A DNA stretch of 64,000 nucleotides from Candidatus Marispirochaeta associata (GTDB lineage Bacteria; Spirochaetota; Spirochaetia; JC444; Marispirochaetaceae), in the NCBI GenBank assembly GCA_001749745.1, contig JWTM01000475.1, positions 178,894-242,893 of the forward strand, written 5' to 3'. The translations under genes and the position numbers were made by a program. Within the stretch, counting starts at the first letter, position 1. Each line of letters starts with the position of its first letter. Positions 52,832 to 62,196 of this stretch are shown piece after piece. Under the pieces are notes generated by a model. That model ran no database searches, was not told where the DNA came from, and was given only the letters and a program-made list of their open reading frames with translations.

Positions 52832-54001
52832 TTAGTCCCGGAACTGATACCAGCGCAGGGAATAATCGAGGTTGCAGAAGACAAACACATCCTGATTTCC
52901 GTCCGTGTTGAAGTCTCCGGGACAGATCGTACTTCGCTCCATATCTGTAAGCAGAACGGTCTCGCTGAAATTAGTACTCCCGTCGTTCTCGAGCAGGACC
53001 AAATCATGCTCGGTGTAGCCATTGGCATCGGCATCCACATCGGTATCGAGATAGAGAAAGAAATCGATATCGCCGTCGCCCTCATAATCGGCCGGATAGG
53101 TCCTGAAACTGTCGGAAGAACTGAATAGGGCGGTTTGTGTGAAAACTCCTTCACCGTCGAAATCCAGCCAGAATAGGTCACTTCCCGACTGAACAACGAT
53201 ATCGATATCCCCGTCTCCATCGACGTTTTCCGTCCAGAACTGGGGCGAGGCAATGCCTGTGGCGGCATTATTCCTGGAAAATGAACCGGAACCGCTCTGC
53301 TCCCACCAGGTAATAGTACAGATAGGATCCGTTTCGTATTCGGAAGCTATGATATCCATATTGCCGTCGGCATCGAGATCCGCGGTGCATACTCTATGGC
53401 CGCCGGTAAAATCTGATCCTATTGTGTTGACATAATGATACTCGCCGTCCATTTCCATAGGCAGCCAGACAAGACCATCTGCTCCCGCGTCGATACGGAC
53501 GATATCTGAGTAACCGTCTGCGTTGATATCGCATACGCTAAAGTCTGTCGGAATATAAGTAGCGCTCCCCGGAAGGGTTTTAGCCGTGAAACTATTGGAG
53601 CCGTTATTTTGGTAATAGTTAAAGGAAAAAGTAGTTATCCCGATGAACAGGCCGGTGAAATCAGTGTCGCCGTCACAATCGGCGTCGGCATAGTGGTTGA
53701 CGGTGGAGGATTTCGTGGCATCGTTAAATACATGCTTGGTAAATCGCCCGGTTCCGTCGTTCTCATACCAGAGAAGCGGATAGTCCCCCCAGGCCGATGC
53801 CATCAGGTCGACATAGCCGTCACCATTAAAATCCAAACTGCATAAGTTAGAGTAGGGAATGTAGCCCCCCTCTTGGGAAACTAAATGATTAAGGGGAAAG
53901 CGCACCGGATCCTCAGACACATCCGGATTACATGCCAGCAGTAGATAAACACAGCTGCCGCCGACCAGTATCCACCGAAACAGATTAAATATTCTTTTCA
54001 T
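52832..54001 (-). CDS. FG-GAP/VCBS-repeat lipoprotein
   Basis: The 389-residue protein has a lipoprotein signal peptide (WILVGGSCVYLLLAC, Cys24) and at least six repeats containing DxNxDGxxD-type calcium loops (for example DFNGDGYVDLM, DADCDGDTDF, DINADGYSDIV, DLDADGNMDII, NVDGDGDIDIV, DYEGDGDIDFF and DFNTDGNQDVF). It probably forms a seven-bladed beta-propeller on the envelope surface. Ligand unknown. Confidence 0.85.
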   Translation of the reverse strand: MKRIFNLFRWILVGGSCVYLLLACNPDVSEDPVRFPLNHLVSQEGGYIPYSNLCSLDFNGDGYVDLMASAWGDYPLLWYENDGTGRFTKHVFNDATKSSTVNHYADADCDGDTDFTGLFIGITTFSFNYYQNNGSNSFTAKTLPGSATYIPTDFSVCDINADGYSDIVRIDAGADGLVWLPMEMDGEYHYVNTIGSDFTGGHRVCTADLDADGNMDIIASEYETDPICTITWWEQSGSGSFSRNNAATGIASPQFWTENVDGDGDIDIVVQSGSDLFWLDFDGEGVFTQTALFSSSDSFRTYPADYEGDGDIDFFLYLDTDVDADANGYTEHDLVLLENDGSTNFSETVLLTDMERSTICPGDFNTDGNQDVFVFCNLDYSLRWYQFRD

Positions 54002-54149
54002 CCTATCTCCAATACATAATCATAAACTTATCATGATGCGTTATCAGAGTTGTAACTTAAGTATAGCCCGGGAATTAGATAATTCCAATATTCATTTTCA
54101 TTTATAATGAACAAGCAATAGAGGAAGATAATCCGCGTTGCAGGTATCG

Positions 54150-54884
54150 TTATTTCAGACTACGCTTTCCGTGTTTAATGATCCATAGTGTAGCTTTTCC
54201 GGGCTCATCCTGCTCCCATTCGCTAATGATCTCATTCGCCAAGTCGGGTTTCTCTTTCATCAGATCATTGAGGTTGTTGCCGACCGATTTCTGGACAAAC
54301 TTGTACGGATCATTTTTCAGATTGCCCAGCACCTCTTTGAAGAGATCAAACTCCTCAATTGCGGCGTAACTCTTTTTCGCCCACGGCAGCCGAATACGCA
54401 TACACTCGCTCGACAGCCTGCGTACATGAACATTCTCATCCGTGCTCCATTCCACGAGAGCTTCCATTGTCTTTTTCGGAGCATGAGCAATCAGAGGCCG
54501 CATTGCGAACTCCCCGGTAAATCGTTTGGTTAACTCGTAGATAAACTGCAGACTGAGATCATAATTCTGCAGTCCGTTAATTTCCACATATTTCCCGATC
54601 GGCCATAGCCACCATCCGAAAGTAAACATACCTTCGGCTGTTTCCAGTTCCGGTCCCAGAATTTGGAAGAAAGTCTCAATGATCTCCTCGTAACTACCCT
54701 TTAAATAGCGGGAAAAGGCTTCAGCAAAGAGCTCCTGCCGTTCGGAGAAAGACCTCTCCCCGAGATTGGAGGCTATATAGTCGATAAAATCATCCGCGTC
54801 GAAGTTAGCAGAAACTATTGATATCTTTTGAGCAAGCAGCCTTGCACAGTCCGTATCATAGTAGTCCTTGAATTTCTTTGCCAT
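54150..54884 (-). CDS. DNA alkylation repair protein (AlkC/AlkD-like HEAT fold)
   Basis: The 244-residue all-helical protein has features of the DNA alkylation repair family: WWLWPIGKYVE, VRRLSSECMRIRLPWAKK, VQKSVGNNLNDLMKEKPD and the C-terminal WIIKHGKRSLK. Family members excise alkylated bases. It is the last gene of a three-gene run behind the cyclase and glycosyltransferase, 2 bases from the cyclase. Confidence 0.85.
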   Translation of the reverse strand: MAKKFKDYYDTDCARLLAQKISIVSANFDADDFIDYIASNLGERSFSERQELFAEAFSRYLKGSYEEIIETFFQILGPELETAEGMFTFGWWLWPIGKYVEINGLQNYDLSLQFIYELTKRFTGEFAMRPLIAHAPKKTMEALVEWSTDENVHVRRLSSECMRIRLPWAKKSYAAIEEFDLFKEVLGNLKNDPYKFVQKSVGNNLNDLMKEKPDLANEIISEWEQDEPGKATLWIIKHGKRSLK

Positions 54885-54886
54885 AT

Positions 54887-55519
54887 TTACTCCACAAGGG
54901 CCACCGCCCGTATTGGGGATCCGTCGGCATTCTCGATCTTCAGCGGAAAACAGCAGAATTGGAAATCCCGGCCCATGAGCTTATCCAGATTACAGAGATT
55001 CTCAATGATTACCATCTCACGACTCAGTAGCGCTCGGTGATTCGGCATTTCGGTGCTTCCTACCGGATCAACCGAGATGCAGTCGACACCAAGGCCCTTT
55101 AACCCGCGTTCTGCAATGTAACGGATAGCCCCGTCATCGCACACGGGAAAATCATCAAAGTAGCCGGGCTCACCCCACTTGGCACTCCAGCCGGTATATA
55201 TCAGCAGGAAGTCAATCCCTTTCGAATCTCGAAGTTCCGCTGTAACAAGTTTCTTGGAGATGCGTCCGGAGAGGCCTGTTGCATCCAATACTCGTCCGCG
55301 GCCGATGAAGGTGTCGATCCCGAAATCATCGAGCGATTTAGCCGCCGTGAGGATGTGGGCGGGAGCATCCATATGGGTGCCGGTGTGGGAGTAAAGGCTA
55401 AGCAGCTTCTCGGCGAATCCGTCCCGCTCGATTGTCGTCGCTTCTCTAAAGACCGGTTGTTCGGTTCCCGGGTAGACGGGCATTCTTTCGTTCAAGATCT
55501 GCGATAAATCTATGGTTGT
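54887..55519 (-). CDS. Cyclase-family (kynurenine-formamidase-like) metal hydrolase
   Basis: About 210 residues from ATG 55519 (MTTIDLSQILNERMPVYPGTEQP); the frame upstream overlaps the glycosyltransferase. The metal motif HTGTHMDAPAH is intact, with VDCISVDPVGSTEMPNHRALL near the C-terminus. Members hydrolyse N-formylkynurenine, isatin or other amides. A paralogue lies at 58046. Substrate unknown. Confidence 0.87.
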   Translation of the reverse strand, partial: TTIDLSQILNERMPVYPGTEQPVFREATTIERDGFAEKLLSLYSHTGTHMDAPAHILTAAKSLDDFGIDTFIGRGRVLDATGLSGRISKKLVTAELRDSKGIDFLLIYTGWSAKWGEPGYFDDFPVCDDGAIRYIAERGLKGLGVDCISVDPVGSTEMPNHRALLSREMVIIENLCNLDKLMGRDFQFCCFPLKIENADGSPIRAVALVE

Positions 55520-55535
55520 CATAAAGCACGTCAAC

Positions 55536-56792
55536 CTAATCCATACCCAGGACATTGATCAACAAGGTCTGGAGCCGCCTTCGCAGGAGCGCATGGCTGT
55601 AGAACCGACTCGCTAAATGGAAGTTATGATCGACCATTTCACGTCGCAATTCCGAATCGGTTAAGACCCGCTTGACCCCCTTAACGACCTCGGGGGTTAC
55701 GAATCCGTCCATGGCGATCGTCTTGAATCCCTTCGGCTCGATATCCTGAATGTAGATGCTGTAGCGATTGATCAAGACCGGAACCCGATAGTAAAAGGCC
55801 TCGAGGAGCGCATTCCCAAAGCCTTCATAGAGACTGGGGTAGGTCACCAGATCGGCGGCGCCGTAAAGATCCCAGAGTCCGATTGCGCCCTTAGGCAGAG
55901 GCTTTTCCACGCCGTCGACCACGTCCGGCACCTGTGTACCGACCAGACGCAGATCGACGCCGGCCTCCCTGGCGGTATCCATCAACGCCGATAAGTAGGT
56001 ATCGCCCTCATCCCCGCTCTCATGGCTGATAATGAGCCTGCAGCGGGGATCGGCAAGCCGGGCGACCACGGTTATGGCGTGCTCGATGCCCTTGCGCGGC
56101 ACCACGCGGGTCGGCTGCAGGATCAGAATATCATCATCGTTTACACCGATTGCTTTACGAATCTCGGAGCGATCCGTTGCCCTTGGGGGGAGGTCGAAAT
56201 CGATGACGTTGGGGACGACAATGGAAGAGACCCCTTTTCGCCATGCCAGCTGATCCCGTGCGGCGGAATTGATGACCGCATGTTGAATCTGCGGCAGAAC
56301 GGGAGGAAAGGCCATTTCCAGATAATCCCTGATTGAGCTGATAAGGAAGCGCGTCCGCTCCCAATAAAAGTCATGATGATGAGCGATAGTCGGCATGCCG
56401 GTCTCGGCGATAAAGTCGGTCAGTGCAATACCTAACGGGATCTGCATCGGAATAGTGAGGCAGTTTTCCGCGATTAGGATTTCAACGGAGAACTCCTTGG
56501 TAAACTCATAGAGCTTGGCTTTGAGGAATTCTGCCTGAGCTTTAATAAGCCGATTAATCTCCGGTTTTCGATGTATGGTGCCCCACACAGATTCGTTGAT
56601 CCTGATTGAATCGGGATGGTTGAAATGCGCTTCGGGGACCAGAGAACTGACATCTTCATCGGTGTCGAGTTCTCCGGCAAACCACCGAACCGCATGCCCC
56701 TCTTCCTGCAGGATATCGGCCCATTTGCGGCTCTCTAGGCTGACGCCGTCGCTCCCGGCGAATCGGGTCGAAACAAATCCAATGGTCGCCAT
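55536..56792 (-). CDS. GT4-family glycosyltransferase
   Basis: The start is ATG 56792, six bases after GGGAGG; a TTG lies two codons upstream. The 418-residue GT-B protein has an N-terminal MATIGFVSTRFAGSDGVSLESRKWADIL and a C-terminal domain with LQPTRVVPRKGIEHAI and the E-x7-E motif (SLYEGFGNALLEAF). It transfers a sugar from an activated donor; donor and acceptor are not predictable. Upstream of the cyclase gene in the same run. Confidence 0.88.
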   Translation of the reverse strand: MATIGFVSTRFAGSDGVSLESRKWADILQEEGHAVRWFAGELDTDEDVSSLVPEAHFNHPDSIRINESVWGTIHRKPEINRLIKAQAEFLKAKLYEFTKEFSVEILIAENCLTIPMQIPLGIALTDFIAETGMPTIAHHHDFYWERTRFLISSIRDYLEMAFPPVLPQIQHAVINSAARDQLAWRKGVSSIVVPNVIDFDLPPRATDRSEIRKAIGVNDDDILILQPTRVVPRKGIEHAITVVARLADPRCRLIISHESGDEGDTYLSALMDTAREAGVDLRLVGTQVPDVVDGVEKPLPKGAIGLWDLYGAADLVTYPSLYEGFGNALLEAFYYRVPVLINRYSIYIQDIEPKGFKTIAMDGFVTPEVVKGVKRVLTDSELRREMVDHNFHLASRFYSHALLRRRLQTLLINVLGMD

Positions 56793-56873
56793 TACCAACC
56801 TCCCTGCCGTGGATTAACTGTATCTCCCTTAAAATTACCCTCGGCGATCGGGGAATACAAGCAGAAAGAGAGC

Positions 56874-57542
56874 TCATTCAATCAGACGAATAGTATCGGA
56901 GGTGTCTGAATCCTTGAACTCAAGACTCAACACAGTCCATTCCCCTGCTCTCTTCTCAGCATAGACGGATAGGGTACCCTTTCCAGAAGAACCTCGGATC
57001 GGAATTCTTAGATCGGCTTCTCCCGCACTCCCTGTTGTATTTATTGATCCCGTCGTTAGCCCTCTCTGCTGAATCGGTTCTCCGATCATAATAGATACAG
57101 CTCTACTATTTTCTGCAACATCGAGCGCACTCTTGTATGCCCACGAACTGGTGAAGGCCTTGGAAACGATTGAGAGCACTAATAAGCAGAAAAGGAGAAA
57201 AGCCCCCAGACCTATGGCAACTCCCAGTATTATTTTCTTCTTTCTCGATACTTTAGAATAAACCGGTGGCTGTGTAATAGGGATTTCTTCACAAGGTGAA
57301 CCACAGGATGAGCAGAACTTGGCATCCGCTTTCAATCTTGCTCCGCAATGCGAACATTTCTTGCTCGGTTTTACCGCTGCAAGTACTGCAAGGGCAATCC
57401 ATCCGAAGATTGGGTGGACACCGAACCACATCCAATGGGGTGAGAGGTCCTTGCGTTTTGCTGTGCGAATCCCAAAGTAAATCGGGACTCCCCACAGCAA
57501 AAGTGCTGCAACAATTATTAGTACTGTAGAAAAAGCGTCCAT
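56874..57542 (-). CDS. Zinc-ribbon membrane protein
   Basis: The 222-residue protein has an N-terminal two-helix segment (FSTVLIIVAALLLWGVPIYF and MWFGVHPIFGWIALAVLAAV). A zinc ribbon follows (CSHCGARLKADAKFCSSCGSPC), then a further helix at about 108-130 (IILGVAIGLGAFLLFCLLVLSIV) and a C-terminal domain with a Gly-Ser-rich beta region. The C-terminal part is probably extracytoplasmic. No specific function. Confidence 0.75.
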   Translation of the reverse strand: MDAFSTVLIIVAALLLWGVPIYFGIRTAKRKDLSPHWMWFGVHPIFGWIALAVLAAVKPSKKCSHCGARLKADAKFCSSCGSPCEEIPITQPPVYSKVSRKKKIILGVAIGLGAFLLFCLLVLSIVSKAFTSSWAYKSALDVAENSRAVSIMIGEPIQQRGLTTGSINTTGSAGEADLRIPIRGSSGKGTLSVYAEKRAGEWTVLSLEFKDSDTSDTIRLIE

Positions 57543-57685
57543 ATACGGGAGAGTATATCCTATAACAGGAGCCCCTGTAACGGTAGCCCGCGAGAAGATA
57601 GGGTACTGGACACGATACAGTGGCTGGAGTAGAACATTTGTACCGAATAAGTAAATGAAAACATTTGGAGACGTTCGGTTGGTCT

Positions 57686-57853
57686 ATGTTGGATACTAAA
57701 AAGAAGCTTGAACTCATCGGGTGGATACTGTTTTCTCTAGGAAGCCTTGTCTTTTTTATCGACAACATTCGGCTGAGTAACTACATCGGAGCCATCGGCA
57801 GTCTTGTCTTTCTAATCGGCTGTGGTTTCTTTATGATCAGTGAGAAATTCTGA
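57686..57853 (+). CDS. Small two-helix membrane protein (YrhK-like)
   Basis: About 55 residues from ATG 57686 (MLDTKKKLELIGWILFSLG). Two hydrophobic helices are separated by DNIRLSNYIG, resembling the YrhK fold. No function can be given. It stands alone between divergent or opposite genes. Confidence 0.5.
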   Translation: MLDTKKKLELIGWILFSLGSLVFFIDNIRLSNYIGAIGSLVFLIGCGFFMISEKF

Positions 57854-58045
57854 TTCGGAATAAATGTACCCCTAGGGATAATTGGTAAGCAATAGTGACC
57901 GATGTTCCCCGCGACGGCTATTCCCAAGTATAGGCTATCTATTTCCATCCCCAAACAATTATCGTGGTTTTTTCAATTGCCGACTCCACTTTACTCAGCC
58001 CGTTTTTAGTAAGGTATTCCCTATAGGCTTCATCACTCTTTCATC

Positions 58046-58609
58046 TCATACCTTTGCAACCACTCTGCAAGGCAACCCTGTCATGCCTAGAAAATTAACG
58101 GGGTACGTGTTCGCGATAAAATGCATAGACTTTTGACTACCAAGGACTTCCTTTAGATTACAGAGATTTTCAATTATGAATACGCCTCTATCAGCACAAT
58201 ATTGATCTTTGGGTGTGTGTTCCTTACCTCTACGCACTCCGGCAAAATCTACCCCTATTATTGAAACCCCTTTATCTAATAATGCATCTATTAACTCGTC
58301 GGTTAATTGTGGATGTTCAGAAAAATACTTTTTAGTCCCATAATCTTCGACTTCAATAAATCCACTGTAAAAAGCAATAAACATATCCGATTCAATTTTT
58401 CCGATATCTATGTCTTTTGTTTCTATTTCCCTATCCAAATCTTTAGAAACATCAAACACGATTGCTTCTCTTTCTAGATAATCTAATGGGAACTCCTTAT
58501 TCATCACATCAAAATGCGTTCCTAAATGGCCGTCCAAAACATTGTTTGCGTTTTCTCGGGCACCGAGGGTCATTTCCTGAGTCACTTTCATAGTAATATC
58601 GATAAACAT
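58046..58609 (-). CDS. Cyclase-family metal hydrolase, AT-rich paralogue
   Basis: About 187 residues from ATG 58609, with AAAGGAG six bases upstream; the frame runs further upstream without family character. It contains HLGTHFDVM in place of HTGTHxDAPxH and GVSIIGVDFAGVRRGKEHTPKD plus IIENLCNLKEV, which match the paralogue at 54887. DNA is markedly AT-richer than that gene. A possible -10 (TATAAT) lies at 58732-58727 on its strand, giving a leader of about 110 bases. Confidence 0.8.
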   Translation of the reverse strand: MFIDITMKVTQEMTLGARENANNVLDGHLGTHFDVMNKEFPLDYLEREAIVFDVSKDLDREIETKDIDIGKIESDMFIAFYSGFIEVEDYGTKKYFSEHPQLTDELIDALLDKGVSIIGVDFAGVRRGKEHTPKDQYCADRGVFIIENLCNLKEVLGSQKSMHFIANTYPVNFLGMTGLPCRVVAKV

Positions 58610-58765
58610 CCTTGCTCCTTTATATAAAGCCGTAATTATTCCACAACCTGGATGCAGCTCCATAAAACAGTTCGAGAACATTCTTAGCTTCCCAGTACCC
58701 GAAAAGGGTCGATTAATAACCGGCAAATTATAGCATATTTTTTCTGTGTACAAACCAAGACATGC

Positions 58766-58910
58766 AATTGAGCTGCAAACCGTTAAGCTGGCGCAGTTTG
58801 TGCCCGGCCATTCTCTATTGATAATTCATACGTATAGTCTCACCTGAAGTATACTTATAAACCTGCCGGAAGCTTGCACAAACTGTGACAGTAGGTTTGT
58901 CTGCTCCAAT
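58766..58910. repeat. 145-bp imperfect palindrome; its left 32 bp recur at the window end
   Basis: Outer arms are AATTGAGCTGCAAACC (58766-58781) against GGTTTGTCTGCTCCAATT (58893-58910). Inner arms are the exact CAGTTTGTGC (58794-58803) and GCACAAACTG (58875-58884). The 32 bases from 58765 to 58796 recur exactly at 63969-64000, where the window stops. They contain GTTAAGC, a perfect match to the integron R-box pattern GTTRRRY. It sits 35 bases left of the IS1380 element. The rest of 58610-58945 holds no gene. Confidence 0.7.
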
Positions 58911-58980
58911 TCCGCGTTTTGTGATGTTTGGGTTTTATAGTATTACCTAACCTGAGCGATTCTCACGTGTAGAAAAAAAT

Positions 58981-59031
58981 ACCTCCATGTGGTGTAATGA
59001 GTTAACCACAACAACAAAACACCCAGGAGGT
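58981..59031 (+). promoter_or_regulatory. Leader hairpin that would hide the transposase ribosome-binding site
   Basis: ACCTCC (58981-58986) pairs with GGAGGT (59026-59031), the Shine-Dalgarno of the transposase, and GGTGT (58991-58995) pairs with ACACC (59019-59023). Transcripts entering from outside would contain the whole hairpin, which would limit translation, as known for IS10 and IS50. Confidence 0.5.
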
Positions 59032-59037
59032 GAATAT

Positions 59038-60450
59038 ATGGTGCGAGAAAACGGGCGATCCGTCAAGGGTAAAATCAGCGCCTACCAGACAACGAACGAA
59101 CTATTTTCTGGTCGCGCCGGTCTTGCTCCAGTGAGCCGATATCTCGACTCGGTAGGAATTGCCGGCATCCTTGCCAAACGATTCAGCTTTCTTAAGAAGA
59201 ATGCAAAGGGTACGCCGCTCCGCTCGATCTTCCACCAAATCGTCTGCTACTTCTTCGACGGCACCGATCTGCATCTGACCCGTTTCGACCATCTGAAAAA
59301 AGATGCAGGTTATGCCGGGGTAATCGAGACGACATCTGACGAAATGATTTCTTCCCATTCTGCCAAGCGATTCTTCGGTTCGTTGTCGATTGTCAGGGTA
59401 TGGCTGTTCAGGAAAGTGCTGAAGCAGCTTTTCCTGTGGAGACTTTCGATCGAGAAGCCGGAGGTCATCAAGATCGGCATCGACACCATGGTGCTGGATA
59501 ACAATGACGCTAATCTTCGTGAAGGTGTGGATCCAACCTATAAGAAAGTGAAGGGGTTCTAGCCTCTGCAGGTTTTCTGGGGGCGCTATCTTATTGATGC
59601 CATATTTCGCAACGGCAAGGCCCACAGCAATCACGGGAACCATGTTCAGCGCGTGGTCAGCGATACAGTTCGGATTATACGCAAGGGCTACCGTAAGGAT
59701 GTACCGATCATCTTCATCGCGGATACCGGATTTTTCGATCAGGCCTTTCTTGAGTATTGCGACAAACACGACGTCGGCCTGATTGTCGGCGGTAAGATGT
59801 ATCAGGATATCAAGGACGATCTTAATCAAATGCCCGATAACTCCTTTCAGGAGTACAAAAAAGGTCCGAAAGCATTGTATTACACGGAGTTCGGCAATAG
59901 GAGAAAATCCTGGAAGCGGTTTTACCGAACCATCTATGCGAAGCCGATAACCGAAGATGACGGCCAGGTGCTGTTGGAGTATGCTCGCCCGGAGCTGATT
60001 CTCTACACCAATATCGGCATGGGCAATTCGATTACCTCTTCGATTCTCAAGGCACATCGGAGTGATGAAACTGAGATTAGCCCTGAGGCGATTATAAATG
60101 CCTATCACTTCCGGGCGAGGGATGAACTGGTTAACCGGGCCTTGAAGGATTTCGGAACGGAGCATCTGCCGTTCAAACGCTTTGCCTCGAATGCGGCCTT
60201 CTATTATCTGATGTGCATCTCGTTTTTTCTGTTCGAGTCCTTCAAATACGATATGGATTCTCCGGCAATCAAGATTACCTGGTATGCCGAGAGCTTCAGA
60301 AGAAAGGTGCTCGATATCGCGGCGCAGATTATTCGAAGCAGCCGGCGCATATGCTTAAAACTGCCGGAGGTGATAGCTGCAGCTCTCTCTTTTGGAAAGC
60401 TATGGGATAAGAGCGGTTCTATTCCGCGAATGGAACCATTCCCGGTATAA
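59038..60450 (+). pseudogene. IS1380-family transposase interrupted by TAG
   Basis: Starting at ATG 59038 after AGGAGGTG, the frame encodes a DDE transposase: MVRENGRSVKGKISAYQTT, IKIGIDTMVLDNND (first catalytic Asp region) and DPTYKKVKGF. There it stops at TAG 59560-59562. The same frame continues QPLQVFWGRYLIDAIFR-like with HSNHGNHVQRV, IFIADTGFFDQ and on to TAA after PFPV at 60450. Relatives have KGFQPL at this place, so CAG to TAG is a single nonsense change. It is probably inactive unless the amber codon is read through. Confidence 0.85.
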
Positions 60451-60730
60451 TTCAGATTATCCGGTACACAGAATGCACCGCGAGTATTGGCGCCGGGCAC
60501 GGTGCGAACTTTTCGCGGCCCAGAACGCGGTAGGCCAACGAAAATGGGGCCACACTGCCGGTAAAATCAATGTACGCCCCCGATTAATCCTTGTAGCCGG
60601 ACCATTTTCCATCTGGCCAGGTTAAAGTCGTTGCTGGGGGTCATTCCTGTCCGGAATCGCTCAGTTTAGGGTATATTTAGTTCAACTTTTTTAGCAGCCA
60701 CGGATGCTGTTTTTTTAGGTATTTTAGCCA

Positions 60731-60951
60731 GCATTGCCTATAACGGCCCGCTGTTATGCGAAGTTTCGCGTCCGGCGCAGCCGGTTGGCATGCGCTCTTG
60801 CACTTCTTCAGCAACACCGTGTTCGCATTTGATGGTATCACATCCCTACTCGATCTGCATTCGCAAGAGCCATGACAAAGCGAAATTTGCCCGGAGGGCC
60901 GGAGGCGATAACCACATGGTTATCGCCGGAGCGCATCAACAGCAGTTAAAA
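60731..60951. repeat. Structured repeat copy 1 (attC-like)
   Basis: About 220 bases, shared with 62197-62411. Terminal arms GCTGTTATGCG (60750-60760) and CGCATCAACAGC (60932-60943) pair with a single unpaired base, a hallmark of integron attC L boxes. Inner stem GCTCTTGC (60794-60801)/GCAAGAGC (60863-60870). An 11-base arm pair GGCGATAACCA/TGGTTATCGCC lies at 60904-60927. It follows the stop of the DUF4062 gene on the minus strand. There is no gene in 60671-60969. Confidence 0.75.
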
Positions 60952-60969
60952 GCAGTGGCGATAAGAAAC

Positions 60970-62151
60970 TCATGACTCGTCATTTGCATTATCTAGCAAC
61001 TCATCGTACTCAAGTTTCTCTTGTTTCATCCGATCGAACTCAAGGTACTCATCAATCGGTGTGTTCCGATATCTCACTAGACTCATACTACTTCGCATTT
61101 CATGAAGTGCGTCGAAGATAATTCGTCGAGTATCTTCCTCTTCGTTTGTGAAGGCATCGTACTCAACAGCTAGATCATTTAACCACTCTCTAGAAAGCCT
61201 GCACTCATAGAAAGTTCTGTCTTCTTTCAGGAGAAAGACTTTGCCACGGCTGATTACTCTCCTTGAAGATGTTATTTCATCTGGCGTATCAAGTACTTCA
61301 ACTATACCGGCTTGAGAATACAAATCATCCCAACTTGATTTGCCTTGCAAGATAAATGAGTAATCTGGGAGGCGTAGACTTCTTAGAAAATCTACTAAGC
61401 GTCTATATCTGACAACTCCTCTGGCAACATCTTTTTCGTTTGAACTCCCCAGCGATGTAAGAATGGCGGTTTTTAGGTTCTCGAATTGATCGGTTAAGAG
61501 CGCGATTTGTTTTTGCCCATGAATATGAGTTCTACTTTCACTAAGAAGCCTTTGAAATAATCCTGACCATTGCTTTCTTAACGCTTGTTCGATCTCATCG
61601 AATCGAGTGAAAGTATTTATACTATTGCCACGAGTTCTATGCCTTAGATAATTGATGTATTCAAATATGAACACTGCTGTCTCTTTACGATCTATGGATG
61701 GAAAATCAATCTCTGAAAGAAACTCTTTGTCTTTGTTCTTTTCATAAAGGGAATGATTACTCCATACCTTGCTCTCGATGAATGTGAATATCGGCACTTC
61801 CTGCTCAACCGCCTTGAGAATTTCTAGTTGAGTTACAGAGACATTTTCTTTCTTCTTTAGGATATCGATACTCTGGGAGCTATCTTCAAGTTTCTCAAAA
61901 TCTACTTTTGCCAAGGCATCAGGAATGGCCTTTCCTCCAAATCGAGAGCCGACAATATGAACGACCATATCGCATGTTGCTACTTCCTCAATGCAGCTTG
62001 TATGAGTATGAATCCTTGGGTCGTATAAGACATCATTGTAGTCACTCATGATTGGTTCATAGCCCATATCGACAAGAAAATTCCGCAACTGGGACCTAAT
62101 GGGCGCAAGGTCATAGCAGGTGGATGAAATGAAGATTCTCATATTGGCCAT
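60970..62151 (-). CDS. DUF4062-domain protein (candidate defence gene)
   Basis: The 393-residue protein starts with a DUF4062 domain (MRIFISSTCYDLAPIRSQLRNFLVDMGYEP, then CDMVVHIVGSRFGG), a TIR/deoxyribosyltransferase-like fold often found in NTPase-linked and anti-phage proteins. The rest (120-393) is helical and charged and not recognised. The DNA is AT-rich. AAAAGGAAC precedes ATG 62151. The gene stands alone between two copies of the structured repeat, like an integron cassette. A nucleotide-processing role is inferred only. Confidence 0.75.
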   Translation of the reverse strand: MANMRIFISSTCYDLAPIRSQLRNFLVDMGYEPIMSDYNDVLYDPRIHTHTSCIEEVATCDMVVHIVGSRFGGKAIPDALAKVDFEKLEDSSQSIDILKKKENVSVTQLEILKAVEQEVPIFTFIESKVWSNHSLYEKNKDKEFLSEIDFPSIDRKETAVFIFEYINYLRHRTRGNSINTFTRFDEIEQALRKQWSGLFQRLLSESRTHIHGQKQIALLTDQFENLKTAILTSLGSSNEKDVARGVVRYRRLVDFLRSLRLPDYSFILQGKSSWDDLYSQAGIVEVLDTPDEITSSRRVISRGKVFLLKEDRTFYECRLSREWLNDLAVEYDAFTNEEEDTRRIIFDALHEMRSSMSLVRYRNTPIDEYLEFDRMKQEKLEYDELLDNANDES

Positions 62152-62196
62152 TTTTTGTTCCTTTTCTATTTGATGGTGAAAAGAGATGCCTCACCA

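Larger units (their letters stand above)
58946..60670 (+). mobile_element. IS1380-family insertion sequence
   Basis: The element is 1725 bp, bounded by 17-bp inverted repeats that differ at one position: CCTAACCTGAGCGATTC (58946-58962) and GAATCGCTCAGTTTAGG (60654-60670). It carries one IS1380-type transposase reading frame interrupted by an amber codon. No convincing 4-5 bp target duplication flanks it. The last 200 bases after the transposase are non-coding. It lies inside the repeat-bordered accessory region. Confidence 0.82.

Noticed and set aside
58610..58753. N-terminal extension of the second cyclase gene to 58753
   Set aside because: A good Shine-Dalgarno precedes ATG 58609 and the extension has no similarity to the paralogue.
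58941..60675. Target-site duplication flanking the IS1380 element
   Set aside because: The 4-5 bases on each side (TATTA and GTATA) do not match.
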